Shown: positions 27,233-35,462 of the stretch, one piece after another
How positions within the stretch are numbered: position 1 is the first letter of the stretch
How the letters are laid out: each line of letters starts with the position of its first letter
Position numbers and translations under genes: made by a program
Notes under the pieces: model-generated
The model's input: only the letters and a program-made list of their open reading frames with translations
Told to the model about the DNA's origin: nothing
The model's database searches: none
NCBI RefSeq assembly: GCF_006496635.1
Contig: NZ_CP022958.1
Coordinates: 4,464,001 to 4,528,000, forward strand
Direction of reading: 5' to 3'
Length of the DNA: 64,000 bases
Source: Azoarcus sp. DD4
GTDB lineage: Bacteria > Pseudomonadota > Gammaproteobacteria > Burkholderiales > Rhodocyclaceae

Positions 27233-27862
27233 TTAACGGGAGTAGAGTTCCACCACCAAGCCTTCGTTAATCGTCGAGGACAGTTCCGAACGTTGCGGAT
27301 AGGCCTTGAACACGCCCTTACCAGCCTTGGCGTCGACTTCGATCCACTCCGGGAAGCCACGCGACTCGGCAGCTTCCAGCGCCGCCTTGACGCGGAGATG
27401 CGCCTTGTTGCGGTCGACCAGCTCGATCACGTCGCCGGGACGAACGGTGTAGGAGGGAATATTCACACGCTTGCCATTGACCAGCACGCCATTGTGGCGG
27501 ACCACCTGACGCGCTTCGGCACGCGACGCACCGAAACCCATGCGGTAGGCAACCGAATCCAGGCGACCTTCCAGCAACTGCAGGAGGTTCTCGCCGGTCT
27601 GACCCCGACGGCGGTCTGCTTCGGAATACACCTTGCGGAACTGGCGCTCGAGCACACCATAGAGACGGCGGATCTTCTGCTTCTCGCGCAGCTGCACGCC
27701 ATAGCCAGACAGACGCTGACCGGAGCGCTGACCATGCTGGCCTGGCGCGTAGGCGCGGCGTTCAATCGCGCACTTGTCGGTGAAACACTTCTCACCCTTC
27801 AGGAACAACTTTTCGCCCTCGCGTCGGCACTGACGGCACTTGGGATCGAGATTACGAGCCAC
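27233..27862 (-). CDS. rpsD: 30S ribosomal protein S4
   Basis: A 209-residue S4 with the S4 RNA-binding domain (RRLGFGASRAEARQ-type segment, here MGFGASRAEARQVVRHNGV). The N-terminus keeps four cysteines (C9, C12, C26, C31; C-x2-C-x13-C-x4-C), the zinc-binding form, whereas E. coli S4 has lost part of this set. S4 nucleates 30S assembly and in gamma-proteobacteria represses the alpha operon; there is no room here upstream of rpsM for the E. coli pseudoknot leader. Confidence 0.98.
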   Translation of the reverse strand: MARNLDPKCRQCRREGEKLFLKGEKCFTDKCAIERRAYAPGQHGQRSGQRLSGYGVQLREKQKIRRLYGVLERQFRKVYSEADRRRGQTGENLLQLLEGRLDSVAYRMGFGASRAEARQVVRHNGVLVNGKRVNIPSYTVRPGDVIELVDRNKAHLRVKAALEAAESRGFPEWIEVDAKAGKGVFKAYPQRSELSSTINEGLVVELYSR

Positions 27863-27876
27863 GTTTCAACTCCTTG

Positions 27877-28266
27877 TCAGATACGACGCTTCTTCGGCGG
27901 ACGGCAGCCGTTGTGCGGGATAGGGGTGATATCCGTAATGCTGGAAATCTTCATCCCCAGCGCATTCAGCGCGCGCACAGCCGATTCGCGACCCGGGCCG
28001 GGGCCCTTGATGCGCACTTCCAGGTTCTTCACACCACACTCCTGCGCCACCTTGCCGGCGGCTTCAGCCGCAACCTGCGCGGCGAACGGGGTGCTCTTGC
28101 GGGAGCCCTTGAAACCGGCGCCACCGGAAGTTGCCCACGACAGGGCGTTACCCTGGCGATCGGTGATGGTGATGATCGTATTGTTGAAGCTGGCGTGCAC
28201 GTGGGCGATGCCCTCGGCGACGTTCTTCTTGATCTTCTTGCGAACCTTCGTTGCAGTCTTAGCCAT
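27877..28266 (-). CDS. rpsK: 30S ribosomal protein S11
   Basis: A 129-residue S11, with HVHASFNNTIITITD near the start, the GPGPGRESAVRAL platform-binding segment and the basic end NGCRPPKKRRI. It forms part of the 30S platform at the mRNA exit. Between rpsM and rpsD in the alpha operon. Confidence 0.98.
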   Translation of the reverse strand: MAKTATKVRKKIKKNVAEGIAHVHASFNNTIITITDRQGNALSWATSGGAGFKGSRKSTPFAAQVAAEAAGKVAQECGVKNLEVRIKGPGPGRESAVRALNALGMKISSITDITPIPHNGCRPPKKRRI

Positions 28267-28278
28267 GATCCGTTCCTA

Positions 28279-28641
28279 TCACTTCTTGCCAGCGATCGCC
28301 TTACGCGGTCCCTTGCGGGTGCGGGCGTTCGTGCGGGTGCGCTGACCGCGGAGCGGCAGACCACGGCGATGACGAACGCCGCGGTAGCAACCGAGGTCCA
28401 TCAGACGCTTGATGTTCATCGTGACTTCGCGACGCAGGTCGCCTTCGACGACGAACCGACCCACTTCGTCACGCAGCTTTTCCATGTCGGACTCGGTCAG
28501 ATCCTTGATCTTTACCGAACGAACCACGCCAGCAGCATCACAAATCTTTTGAGCACGCGAACGGCCGATCCCATAGATGGCGGTCAGCGCGATCTCGGCA
28601 TGCTTGTGGTTGGGAATGTTTACCCCAGCAATACGGGCCAT
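28279..28641 (-). CDS. rpsM: 30S ribosomal protein S13
   Basis: A 120-residue S13 in the 30S head that contacts P-site tRNA and L5. It shows MARIAGVNIPNHKHAEIALTA-type start, the helix-hairpin-helix GIGRSRAQKIC and the basic tail RGQRTRTNARTRKGPR. It follows rpmJ by 53 bases. Confidence 0.98.
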   Translation of the reverse strand: MARIAGVNIPNHKHAEIALTAIYGIGRSRAQKICDAAGVVRSVKIKDLTESDMEKLRDEVGRFVVEGDLRREVTMNIKRLMDLGCYRGVRHRRGLPLRGQRTRTNARTRKGPRKAIAGKK

Positions 28642-28694
28642 CCGTTTACCCCAAAACGCTAAACATTAAATTCTAATGCCTGGAATCGACAAAC

Positions 28695-28808
28695 TCAACC
28701 CTGGCGCTGTTTGTGTCGCGGATCAGTGCAAATAACGCGCACCACTCCCTTGCGACGAATGATCTTGCAGTTGCGGCAAATCCGCTTGACGGAAGCCTGG
28801 ACTCTCAT
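28695..28808 (-). CDS. rpmJ: 50S ribosomal protein L36
   Basis: A 37-residue L36, read directly from the minus strand: it begins MRVQASVKRICRNCK and ends DPRHKQRQG. The zinc ribbon residues are present (C-x2-C, then C-x4-H), so this is the zinc-containing C+ form rather than the zinc-free stress paralogue. It lies between infA (25 bases upstream) and rpsM, the usual place. Confidence 0.96.
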   Translation of the reverse strand: MRVQASVKRICRNCKIIRRKGVVRVICTDPRHKQRQG

Positions 28809-28833
28809 GCTCTTGCTCCTGTTTCTCTAATTC

Positions 28834-29052
28834 TTACTTGGTCCGGAACACGATCCGGCCCTTGGTCAGGTCGTACGGCGTCAATTGAACCGTCACCTTG
28901 TCACCAGGAAGAATACGGATGTAATGCATCCGCATCTTCCCCGAGATATGCCCAAGAACCATGTGCCCGTTCTCGAGCTTTACCCTGAACGTTGCGTTGG
29001 GCAGGTTCTCGGTGACCTCCCCCTGCATCTCGATTACATCTTCCTTCGCCAT
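28834..29052 (-). CDS. infA: Translation initiation factor IF-1
   Basis: A 72-residue single OB-fold protein (MAKEDVIEMQGEVTENLPNA, then GHISGKMRMHYIRILPGDKV) that blocks the A site of the 30S subunit during initiation. Starts 3 bases after the secY stop, so probably translationally coupled. Confidence 0.98.
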   Translation of the reverse strand: MAKEDVIEMQGEVTENLPNATFRVKLENGHMVLGHISGKMRMHYIRILPGDKVTVQLTPYDLTKGRIVFRTK

Positions 29053-29055
29053 GAA

Positions 29056-30381
29056 TCACCTGATCGGGAGGCCCGCCCCCTTGAAGTTGGCCTTCTTGAG
29101 CAGACTCTCATACTGGTGAGACATGACGTAGGCCTGCACCTGAGCCATGAAATCCATCGTGACGACGACGATGATCAGCAACGACGTACCCCCGAAATAG
29201 AACGGCACATTCCACTTCAGGATAAGAAACTCCGGCAACAGGCAAACGAGCGTGATGTACACCGCACCCGCCAGCGTCAGCCGCACCAGGATCTTGTCGA
29301 TATAGCGCGCCGTTTGATCGCCCGGCCGGATACCCGGCACGAAGGCACCACTCTTCTTCAGGTTATCCGCCGTTTCCCGTGCATTGAACACCAACGCCGT
29401 GTAGAAGAAGCAGAAGAACACGATCGCAAGCGCATACAACATCACGTAGATGGGTTGCCCAGGCGACAAGGTCGAGGCGAGATCCCGCAACCAGTACATC
29501 CCCTCCGACGAACCAAACCACTGCCCCAGCGTTGCCGGGAACAAAATGATGCTCGACGCGAAAATCGGAGGAATCACGCCCGCCATGTTCAGCTTCAAGG
29601 GCAGATGCGAACTCTGGCCACCGTAAATCTTGTTTCCGACCTGACGCTTCGCGTAGTTAACCAAGATCTTCCGCTGACCACGCTCAACGAACACGACGAA
29701 ACCAGTCACCAGCACAACCAGGACGCAGATCAGCAATGCCGTGAAGGGATGCATCGCACCGGTTCTTACCAGCTCAAACAGCCCGCCAATCGAACTAGGC
29801 AACCCGGCCGCGATACCTGCGAAGATGATGATTGAGATCCCGTTCCCAACGCCGCGCTCGGTGATCTGCTCCCCGAGCCACATCAGAAACATCGTCCCGG
29901 TCACCAGGGTCGCCAGGGTTACGAAGCGGAACATCACACCCGGATCCAGTACGAGGCCGGCCTGTCCTTCGAGCGCGATGGCAATCCCGAGCGACTGAGC
30001 CACCGCCAACACCAAGGTGCCATAGCGGGTGTACTGGGTAATCTTGCGCCGCCCGGCCTCACCTTCCTTCTTGAGCGACTCCAGCTGAGGCACCGCCACC
30101 GTCATCAACTGCATGATGATGGACGCCGATATGTAAGGCATGATCCCGAGCGCAAAGATCGTGAATCTCGACAGTGCGCCACCTGAAAACAGGTTGAACA
30201 CGCCGAGAATCCCGCCGGCCTGCGACTGGAAGAGCTCGGCGAGCCGAGCCGGATCGATACCGGGGACGGGGATGTGTGCGCCGATCCGATATACGATCAA
30301 CGCACCCACCAAGAACAGCAATCTACGCTTCAGATCGCCGAACTTACCCGCATTCCCGAGAGCGGCAGGAGGATTGGCCAC
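29056..30381 (-). CDS. secY: Preprotein translocase subunit SecY
   Basis: A 441-residue integral membrane protein with ten predicted helices that forms the Sec translocation channel with SecE and SecG. The plug/N-terminal region HIPVPGIDP, the helix 2 segment LGIMPYISASIIMQL and the C-terminal loop ERGQRKILVNYAKRQVG, a ribosome and SecA contact, are all present. Encoded between rplO (15 bases) and infA; the partner secE lies 25 kb away in this window. Confidence 0.98.
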   Translation of the reverse strand: MANPPAALGNAGKFGDLKRRLLFLVGALIVYRIGAHIPVPGIDPARLAELFQSQAGGILGVFNLFSGGALSRFTIFALGIMPYISASIIMQLMTVAVPQLESLKKEGEAGRRKITQYTRYGTLVLAVAQSLGIAIALEGQAGLVLDPGVMFRFVTLATLVTGTMFLMWLGEQITERGVGNGISIIIFAGIAAGLPSSIGGLFELVRTGAMHPFTALLICVLVVLVTGFVVFVERGQRKILVNYAKRQVGNKIYGGQSSHLPLKLNMAGVIPPIFASSIILFPATLGQWFGSSEGMYWLRDLASTLSPGQPIYVMLYALAIVFFCFFYTALVFNARETADNLKKSGAFVPGIRPGDQTARYIDKILVRLTLAGAVYITLVCLLPEFLILKWNVPFYFGGTSLLIIVVVTMDFMAQVQAYVMSHQYESLLKKANFKGAGLPIR

Positions 30382-30396
30382 AACGCTACCCTTGGC

Positions 30397-30831
30397 TTAC
30401 TCGCCGCAACTGCCGCCGGCAGCTTCGATAGCTGCACGAGCACCCGCGGTCGCGCCGATACCACGCAGGACGACCTTCTTGGAGATCGAACCGGACAACA
30501 CGACCTTCGCCGCAAGTGAATCCGCCGGAATCACCCCGGCCTGCTTGAGCACCAGCAGATCGATATCCTCGACAGGCAGCACTGCAAGTTCAGAGAGCCG
30601 AACTTCCGCGTTACGCCCACGAGTCAACGACACAAAACCGCGCTTCGGCAGACGACGCTGCAAGGGCATCTGACCGCCTTCGAAGCCGACTTTGTGAAAA
30701 CCGCCGGCGCGCGACTTCTGACCCTTGTGACCGCGACCGCAAGTCTTGCCCAGACCGCTACCCATGCCACGACCAACACGCTTGGCCGGCGACTTCGAGC
30801 CGACACCCGGCTTAATGGTATTCAGGCGCAT
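30397..30831 (-). CDS. rplO: 50S ribosomal protein L15
   Basis: A 144-residue L15 with the glycine-rich basic N-terminus (KPGVGSKSPAKRVGRGMGSG, KTCGRGHKGQKSR) and the FEGGQMPLQRRLPKRGF core. The ATG at 30829-30831 is 1 base after the rpmD stop region and matches the family start; the longer frame upstream reads into rpmD. Confidence 0.98.
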   Translation of the reverse strand: MRLNTIKPGVGSKSPAKRVGRGMGSGLGKTCGRGHKGQKSRAGGFHKVGFEGGQMPLQRRLPKRGFVSLTRGRNAEVRLSELAVLPVEDIDLLVLKQAGVIPADSLAAKVVLSGSISKKVVLRGIGATAGARAAIEAAGGSCGE

Positions 30832-30832
30832 A

Positions 30833-31015
30833 TCAGGCCTCCACCTTGACCAGGTACGCCACCTTGGTAACCATCCCACGAACGGCCGGCGTATCGACCA
30901 GTTCGACGGTATGGTTCAGACGACGCAACCCGAGACCGCGCACGGTGGCGCGATGAGACTGTTTGGTTCCGATCACACTCTTCACGAGCGTGACCTTGAT
31001 CTTCTTGTCGGACAT
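30833..31015 (-). CDS. rpmD: 50S ribosomal protein L30
   Basis: A 60-residue L30: KVTLVKSVIGTKQSHRATV, RGLGLRRLNHTVE and the PAVRGMVTKVAYLVKVE end are all family features. Between rpsE (3-base gap) and rplO (1-base gap). Confidence 0.97.
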   Translation of the reverse strand: MSDKKIKVTLVKSVIGTKQSHRATVRGLGLRRLNHTVELVDTPAVRGMVTKVAYLVKVEA

Positions 31016-31018
31016 GAC

Positions 31019-31543
31019 TTACCCCAGGATCTCTTCGATCGTCTTGCCACGCTTCGCAGCGATCTCGGCCGGCGTATTGACCGCCATCAGACCGTTGATC
31101 GTCGCGCGCACGACGTTGTAGGGATTGGTCGAACCGATGCATTTGCAGATGATGTCGGTGACACCCATCACCTCGAACACCGCACGCATCGGGCCACCAG
31201 CGATGATGCCGGTACCGCCGGGAGCGGGCTGCATCAGCACCGAGGCGGCGCCATGCTTGCCAACAACAGTGTGCTGGAGCGTGCCGTCACGGAGGGCGAC
31301 CTTGACCATCTTGCGACGGGCTTCGTCCATCGCCTTCTGGACAGCAACCGGCACTTCACGGGACTTGCCCTTGCCCATGCCGATACCGCCGTCACCATCG
31401 CCAACCACGGTCAGCGCGGCGAAGCCGAGGATACGACCACCCTTCACGACCTTGGTAACGCGATTGATCGCGACCATCTTCTCGCGCAGGCCGTCATCAC
31501 GCTCCTCGGAGGCCTGCGCGCGTTTGGTTTGCTGCTTAGCCAT
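31019..31543 (-). CDS. rpsE: 30S ribosomal protein S5
   Basis: A 174-residue S5. The double-stranded RNA-binding N-domain contains NRVTKVVKGGRILGFAAL, the loop where spectinomycin-resistance changes occur, here in the usual form; the C-domain has APGGTGIIAGGPMRAVFE. S5 helps decoding accuracy and mRNA unwinding at the 30S entry. Confidence 0.98.
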   Translation of the reverse strand: MAKQQTKRAQASEERDDGLREKMVAINRVTKVVKGGRILGFAALTVVGDGDGGIGMGKGKSREVPVAVQKAMDEARRKMVKVALRDGTLQHTVVGKHGAASVLMQPAPGGTGIIAGGPMRAVFEVMGVTDIICKCIGSTNPYNVVRATINGLMAVNTPAEIAAKRGKTIEEILG

Positions 31544-31555
31544 TCGTATCCTCGC

Positions 31556-31909
31556 TTAGAACTTCAGGCCGCCTTCGCGGGCGGCCTCGGCCAGCGCCTT
31601 GACGCGACCGTGATACAGGAAGCCCGAGCGGTCGAACGCAACCGTCTCGATCCCGGCAGCCTTGGCGCGCTCGGCAATCAGCTTGCCGACCACTTCCGCT
31701 GCCTGCTTGTTGCCGCCGTTGGCAACCTGAGAGCGCACGTCCGTTTCCACGGTAGACGCAGCGGCGAGGACGCGGGAACCGCAACCCGAGATCACCTGAG
31801 CGTAGATGTGGCAATTGGTACGGAACACGGTGAGGCGCACCGCCTTGAGCTCCGCGAGCTTGGCGCGGGTTTTGCGCGCACGGCGAAGACGAGTTTCTTT
31901 CTTGTTCAT
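31556..31909 (-). CDS. rplR: 50S ribosomal protein L18
   Basis: A 117-residue L18, the main 5S rRNA-binding partner, with a basic N-terminus (KKETRLRRARKTRAKL), RLTVFRTNCHIYAQVI and the end DRSGFLYHGRVKALAEAAREGG. Between rplF and rpsE. Confidence 0.98.
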   Translation of the reverse strand: MNKKETRLRRARKTRAKLAELKAVRLTVFRTNCHIYAQVISGCGSRVLAAASTVETDVRSQVANGGNKQAAEVVGKLIAERAKAAGIETVAFDRSGFLYHGRVKALAEAAREGGLKF

Positions 31910-31920
31910 GACGAACCGCC

Positions 31921-32454
31921 TTACTTCTTCTTGGTTTCTTTGAGCACCACCACTTCGTCCGAATAACGGACGCCCTTGCCCTTGTAGGGCTCGGGAGCGC
32001 GGTAGGCCCGCACCTCAGCCGCGACCTGGCCGACCTGCTGCTTGTCGACGCCCTTGATCACGATTTCGGTTTGCGTTGGGGTTTCAACCTTGACACCGGC
32101 AGGCATCTGATGAACCACCGGATGCGAGAAACCCAGCGAGAGATTCAGCTTATCGCCTTGAGCCTGGGCACGATAACCCACGCCGACCAGCAGCAGCTTG
32201 CGTTCGAAACCTTTCGAAACGCCGATCACCATATTGTTGATCAACGCACGCACGGTCCCCGAAAGCGCGCGGGCATTATCCTGCCCCTCACGCGCCTTGC
32301 AGACGATCGCTTCACCTTCCTGCTCGATCGACACGGCCGGGTGCTGGGCACGGCGCAGCGTACCGAGCGGCCCTTTGATGGCGATCTCGGCCGGCGAGAT
32401 CATGACCTCGACACCCTTCGGAATCGCCACCGGATTCTTAGCTACACGAGACAT
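31921..32454 (-). CDS. rplF: 50S ribosomal protein L6
   Basis: A 177-residue L6 with its two related domains; the C-terminal signature is PYKGKGVRYSDEVVVLKE, preceded by RAYRAPEP. L6 lies near the factor-binding site of the 50S. The start SRVAKNPVAIPKGVEV is standard. Confidence 0.98.
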   Translation of the reverse strand: MSRVAKNPVAIPKGVEVMISPAEIAIKGPLGTLRRAQHPAVSIEQEGEAIVCKAREGQDNARALSGTVRALINNMVIGVSKGFERKLLLVGVGYRAQAQGDKLNLSLGFSHPVVHQMPAGVKVETPTQTEIVIKGVDKQQVGQVAAEVRAYRAPEPYKGKGVRYSDEVVVLKETKKK

Positions 32455-32463
32455 GGCTCCCCC

Positions 32464-32859
32464 TTAGGCGACCAGGCAGATGACTTCACCGCCAACGCGG
32501 CTAGCGCGTGCAGCACGGTCGGTCATCACACCCTTCGGAGTGGAAACGATAGCCACACCGAGACCATTCATAACGCGCGGCAGGTCGTTGCTACCCTTGT
32601 ACACGCGCAACCCCGGACGACTCACACGCTCGATGCGCTCAATCACCGGACGACCGGCGTAGTACTTGAGCGCAACGTCGAGTTCCGCCTTGCCTTCGGC
32701 ATCGCGCACGGAAAAGCCATCGATATAGCCTTCGTCGTGCAGCACCTTCGCGATTGCAACCTTCACCTTCGAGGAAGGCATCGTGACGCTCGCCTTCTGG
32801 GCCTGCTGCCCATTGCGGATGCGCGTCAGCATGTCGGCGATCGGATCGGACATACTCAT
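32464..32859 (-). CDS. rpsH: 30S ribosomal protein S8
   Basis: A 131-residue S8: MSDPIADMLTRIRNGQ at the N-terminus and STPKGVMTDRAARASRVGGE at the C-terminus are diagnostic. It binds helix 21 of 16S rRNA and, in E. coli, represses the spc operon by binding near rplE; I did not identify that site here. Confidence 0.98.
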   Translation of the reverse strand: MSMSDPIADMLTRIRNGQQAQKASVTMPSSKVKVAIAKVLHDEGYIDGFSVRDAEGKAELDVALKYYAGRPVIERIERVSRPGLRVYKGSNDLPRVMNGLGVAIVSTPKGVMTDRAARASRVGGEVICLVA

Positions 32860-32872
32860 CTTCGAATTCTCC

Positions 32873-33178
32873 TTACCAGCTCGCCTTGGTCATGCCAGGC
32901 ACTTCGCCGCGGAAAGCGATCTCACGCAGCTTGTTACGGCACAGGCCGAACTTGCGGAACACGCCGCGAGGACGCCCCGTCAGACTGCAGCGATTGCGAC
33001 CCCGGGTGGGATTGGCATTACGCGGGAGTTGTTGCAGCGCCAGACGAGCAGCCATGCGCTCCTCTTCCGACAGCTTCGTATCCTTGACCTGTGCGACCAG
33101 CGCGGCCCGCTTGGCAGCGAACTTCTCCACCAGCTTGCGACGCTTCTCTTCGCGATTGATCAGAGCGAGTTTCGCCAT
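32873..33178 (-). CDS. rpsN: 30S ribosomal protein S14
   Basis: A 101-residue S14 of the long, zinc-free (C-) type: the position of the zinc ribbon is [22 protein letters not shown] with only two cysteines. The start [15 protein letters not shown] matches the family; the frame upstream of it belongs to the end of rplE read out of frame. Confidence 0.97.
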
Positions 33179-33185
33179 TTCACCC

Positions 33186-33725
33186 TCAATTCTTGAACGG
33201 GAACTTGAACGCGGCGAGCAGAGCACGAGCTTCTTCGTCACTCTTGGCCGTGGTCGTAATGCTGATATTCATCCCGCGAAGCGCATCGATCTTGTCGTAC
33301 TCGATCTCGGGGAAAATGATCTGCTCTTTGACGCCCAGGTTGTAGTTGCCGCGACCATCGAAGCCCTTGGACGCGATACCACGAAAATCGCGCACCCGCG
33401 GCAGCGCCACGGTAACCAGACGATCGAAGAACTCGAACATGCGCGGACCACGCAGGGTCACCATGCAACCGATCGGATAACCTTCGCGAATCTTGAAGCC
33501 CGCGATCGACTTCCGAGCCTTCGTGGCAACCGGCTTCTGACCAGCAATCTTGGTCATGTCACCAATCGCATTCTCGAGAACCTTCTTGTCACCCACAGCC
33601 TCACCCACACCCATGTTCAGGGTGATCTTGGTGATGCGCGGCACTTCCATCACGGACTTGTAGCCGAACTGCTTGAGCAGCTGCGGCACCACTTCATCCT
33701 TGTAAAACTGTTGCAAGCGAGCCAT
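33186..33725 (-). CDS. rplE: 50S ribosomal protein L5
   Basis: A 179-residue L5, a 5S rRNA-binding protein that bridges to S13 in the 30S head. [31 protein letters not shown] and [18 protein letters not shown] are family hallmarks. I use the ATG at 33723-33725, which follows AAGGAG; an in-frame GTG two codons upstream is too close to that site. Confidence 0.98.
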
Positions 33726-33734
33726 TGCCACTCC

Positions 33735-34052
33735 TTAAGCGTCGACCAGCTCACCGTTCGACTTGAAGAAGCGCGCCTTGCGACCATCCTCAAGCACCTT
33801 GATCCCGACGCGATCAGCCTTCTGCGAGGCGGGATTGAACAGCGCGACGTTAGACACGTGGATCGGCATCTCCTTCTCGACGATACCGCCCACTTCACCC
33901 TTGAGCGGATTCGGGCGAACGTGCTTCTTGACCCGATTCACACCCTCAACCACCAAGTGCTCATCACCCACGCGACGCAGGACGGCACCACGACGACCGC
34001 GGTCCTTGCCGGTAAGCACCACCACTTCGTCACCCTTGCGGATCTTGTTCAT
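33735..34052 (-). CDS. rplX: 50S ribosomal protein L24
   Basis: A 105-residue L24 with an N-terminal KOW motif (KGDEVVVLTGKDRGRRGAVLR) and the usual NRVKKHVRPNPLKGEVGGI. It is an assembly initiator of the 50S at the tunnel exit. Between rplN and rplE. Confidence 0.98.
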   Translation of the reverse strand: MNKIRKGDEVVVLTGKDRGRRGAVLRRVGDEHLVVEGVNRVKKHVRPNPLKGEVGGIVEKEMPIHVSNVALFNPASQKADRVGIKVLEDGRKARFFKSNGELVDA

Positions 34053-34064
34053 CTCAAAGACTCC

Positions 34065-34433
34065 TCAGAGCACTTCGGGCGCAAGCGAAACGATCTTCAT
34101 GAACCGCTCGGAGCGCAGCTCGCGCGTCACCGGCCCGAAAATACGAGTACCGATCGGCTCAAGCTTGTTGTTCAGGAGCACGGCCGCGTTGTTGTCGAAC
34201 TTGACCAGCGAACCATCCGGACGACGAACGCCCTTGGCAGTACGCACAACGACCGCATTGTAGACATCACCTTTCTTGACACGACCACGAGGCGCCGCAT
34301 CCTTGATGGTGACCTTGATGATGTCGCCGATACCAGCATAGCGACGCTTGGAGCCACCCAGCACCTTGATGCACATGACCGATCGCGCACCGGTGTTATC
34401 GGCAACGTCCAGCTTGGACTGCATTTGAATCAT
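34065..34433 (-). CDS. rplN: 50S ribosomal protein L14
   Basis: A 122-residue L14: MIQMQSKLDVADNTGARS start, CIKVLGGSKRRYAGIGD and the end RELRSERFMKIVSLAPEVL. It sits at the intersubunit bridge with the 16S rRNA. The ATG has GGAG 8 bases upstream. First gene of the spc cluster, behind its own promoter at 34525-34553. Confidence 0.98.
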   Translation of the reverse strand: MIQMQSKLDVADNTGARSVMCIKVLGGSKRRYAGIGDIIKVTIKDAAPRGRVKKGDVYNAVVVRTAKGVRRPDGSLVKFDNNAAVLLNNKLEPIGTRIFGPVTRELRSERFMKIVSLAPEVL

Positions 34434-34521
34434 GGATATATCTCCAACTTATCCCGCCGTGCGGTCAGTCTTGGAACCCGTCAGGGATGAATGCCCCGAG
34501 CGAGCACCGGAGCAAAGATTT

Positions 34522-34559
34522 AAAAGTATAACAGCTTGACGCCGAAGCGCCAAGCTGTT
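34522..34559 (-). terminator. UUCG-capped hairpin at the S10/spc junction
   Basis: Bases 34547-34559 and 34530-34542 pair over 13 bp (one G-U) around a TTCG loop on the minus strand, then run into ATACTTTT. This is the form of an intrinsic terminator with a modest U-tract, placed 27 bases after the rpsQ stop, so it could partly stop S10 transcripts. Confidence 0.6.
34525..34553 (-). promoter_or_regulatory. spc operon promoter (rplN)
   Basis: On the minus strand TTGGCG (34548-34553) and TATACT (34525-34530) are separated by exactly 17 bases, 92 bases before rplN. It is the only strong sigma-70 match in the 152-base gap between rpsQ and rplN. The whole element coincides with a long hairpin sequence (34530-34559). 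Confidence 0.75.
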
Positions 34560-34585
34560 TGAGCAAAAATCTGCTACCTACCGGA

Positions 34586-34855
34586 TCAGATGATCCGAGC
34601 CTTCTCGACTACTCGCGTGACGCGCCACGTCTTCGTGCGGGAGATCGGACGACATTCTTCAATCTCGACCAGATCGCCCTGGGTAGCCGAACCATCTTCC
34701 ACATGTGCGTGATACTTCGCAGAGCGGGTAATGATCTTGCCGTACAACGGGTGCTTTACCCGACGCTCGACCAAAACCGTCACCGTCTTCTGCATTTTGT
34801 CGCTGACCACACGCCCAATCAGCGCGCGGCGAACCTTTTCGACTTGCTCGCTCAT
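34586..34855 (-). CDS. rpsQ: 30S ribosomal protein S17
   Basis: An 89-residue OB-fold protein with RALIGRVVSDKMQKTVTVLVERRVKHPLYGK-type sequence and EIEECRPISRTKTWRVTRVVE. It is a primary 16S rRNA binder. Its start overlaps the rpmC stop (ATGA, 34852-34855). Last gene before the S10/spc junction hairpin. Confidence 0.98.
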   Translation of the reverse strand: MSEQVEKVRRALIGRVVSDKMQKTVTVLVERRVKHPLYGKIITRSAKYHAHVEDGSATQGDLVEIEECRPISRTKTWRVTRVVEKARII

Positions 34856-35046
34856 TTCTGACCCGCCTTTTCGCGCAGGAGAGTACGGACACGCGCGATA
34901 TCGCGACGCACCTTCCCGATCTGACTCGTGTTGCTCAACTGCTGGGTCGCAAGCTGCATGCGCAGCGAAAACTGCGCCTTCAACAGCTCAAGCAACTCCT
35001 GGTTCAACTCATCTGCGCTCTTGGCGCGGAGATCACTCGCTTTCAT
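34852..35046 (-). CDS. rpmC: 50S ribosomal protein L29
   Basis: A 64-residue two-helix L29 (MKASDLRAKSADELNQELLE, then KVRRDIARVRTLLREK), a tunnel-exit protein near the SRP and trigger factor docking site. It starts 2 bases after rplP and overlaps rpsQ by 4 bases. Confidence 0.98.
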   Translation of the reverse strand: MKASDLRAKSADELNQELLELLKAQFSLRMQLATQQLSNTSQIGKVRRDIARVRTLLREKAGQK

Positions 35047-35048
35047 GC

Positions 35049-35462
35049 TTACCCCACCTGGCGAGTAACAAATACGGTCTCGAGCGGAAGCTTGGCTGCA
35101 GCCAGCCGGAACGCTTCACGGGCGAGCGCTTCGTCCACGCCATCCATTTCGTAGAGCACCTTGCCCGGCTGGATCTCCGCGACCCAGTACTCGGGGTTAC
35201 CCTTACCGTTACCCATACGGACTTCAGCCGGCTTTTTCGAAATCGGCTTGTCCGGGAAAATCCGGATCCAGATCCGGCCGCCACGCTTGATGTGACGGGT
35301 CATCGCACGACGGGCAGATTCGATCTGGCGGGCAGTGAGACGGCCACGACCGATCGCCTTCAAACCGAAGTCACCGAAGCTGACCTTGGCGCCGCGCGTC
35401 GCCAGACCGGTGTTACGGCCTTTCTGCTCCTTGCGGTACTTCCTTCTCGACGGCTGCAGCAT
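35049..35462 (-). CDS. rplP: 50S ribosomal protein L16
   Basis: A 137-residue L16 (MLQPSRRKYRKEQKGRNTG, KAIGRGRLTARQIESARRAM, GKGNPEYWVAEIQPGKVLYEM). It shapes the A-site region and is one of the last proteins added. Two adjacent ATGs exist; the second has the better 6-base distance from AGGAG and gives the standard N-terminus. The first ATG (35463-35465) overlaps the rpsC stop. Confidence 0.96.
   Translation of the reverse strand: MLQPSRRKYRKEQKGRNTGLATRGAKVSFGDFGLKAIGRGRLTARQIESARRAMTRHIKRGGRIWIRIFPDKPISKKPAEVRMGNGKGNPEYWVAEIQPGKVLYEMDGVDEALAREAFRLAAAKLPLETVFVTRQVG

Noticed and set aside
28642..28694. S4-binding alpha operon pseudoknot before rpsM
   Set aside because: Only 53 bases separate rpmJ and rpsM and no nested pairing was apparent.
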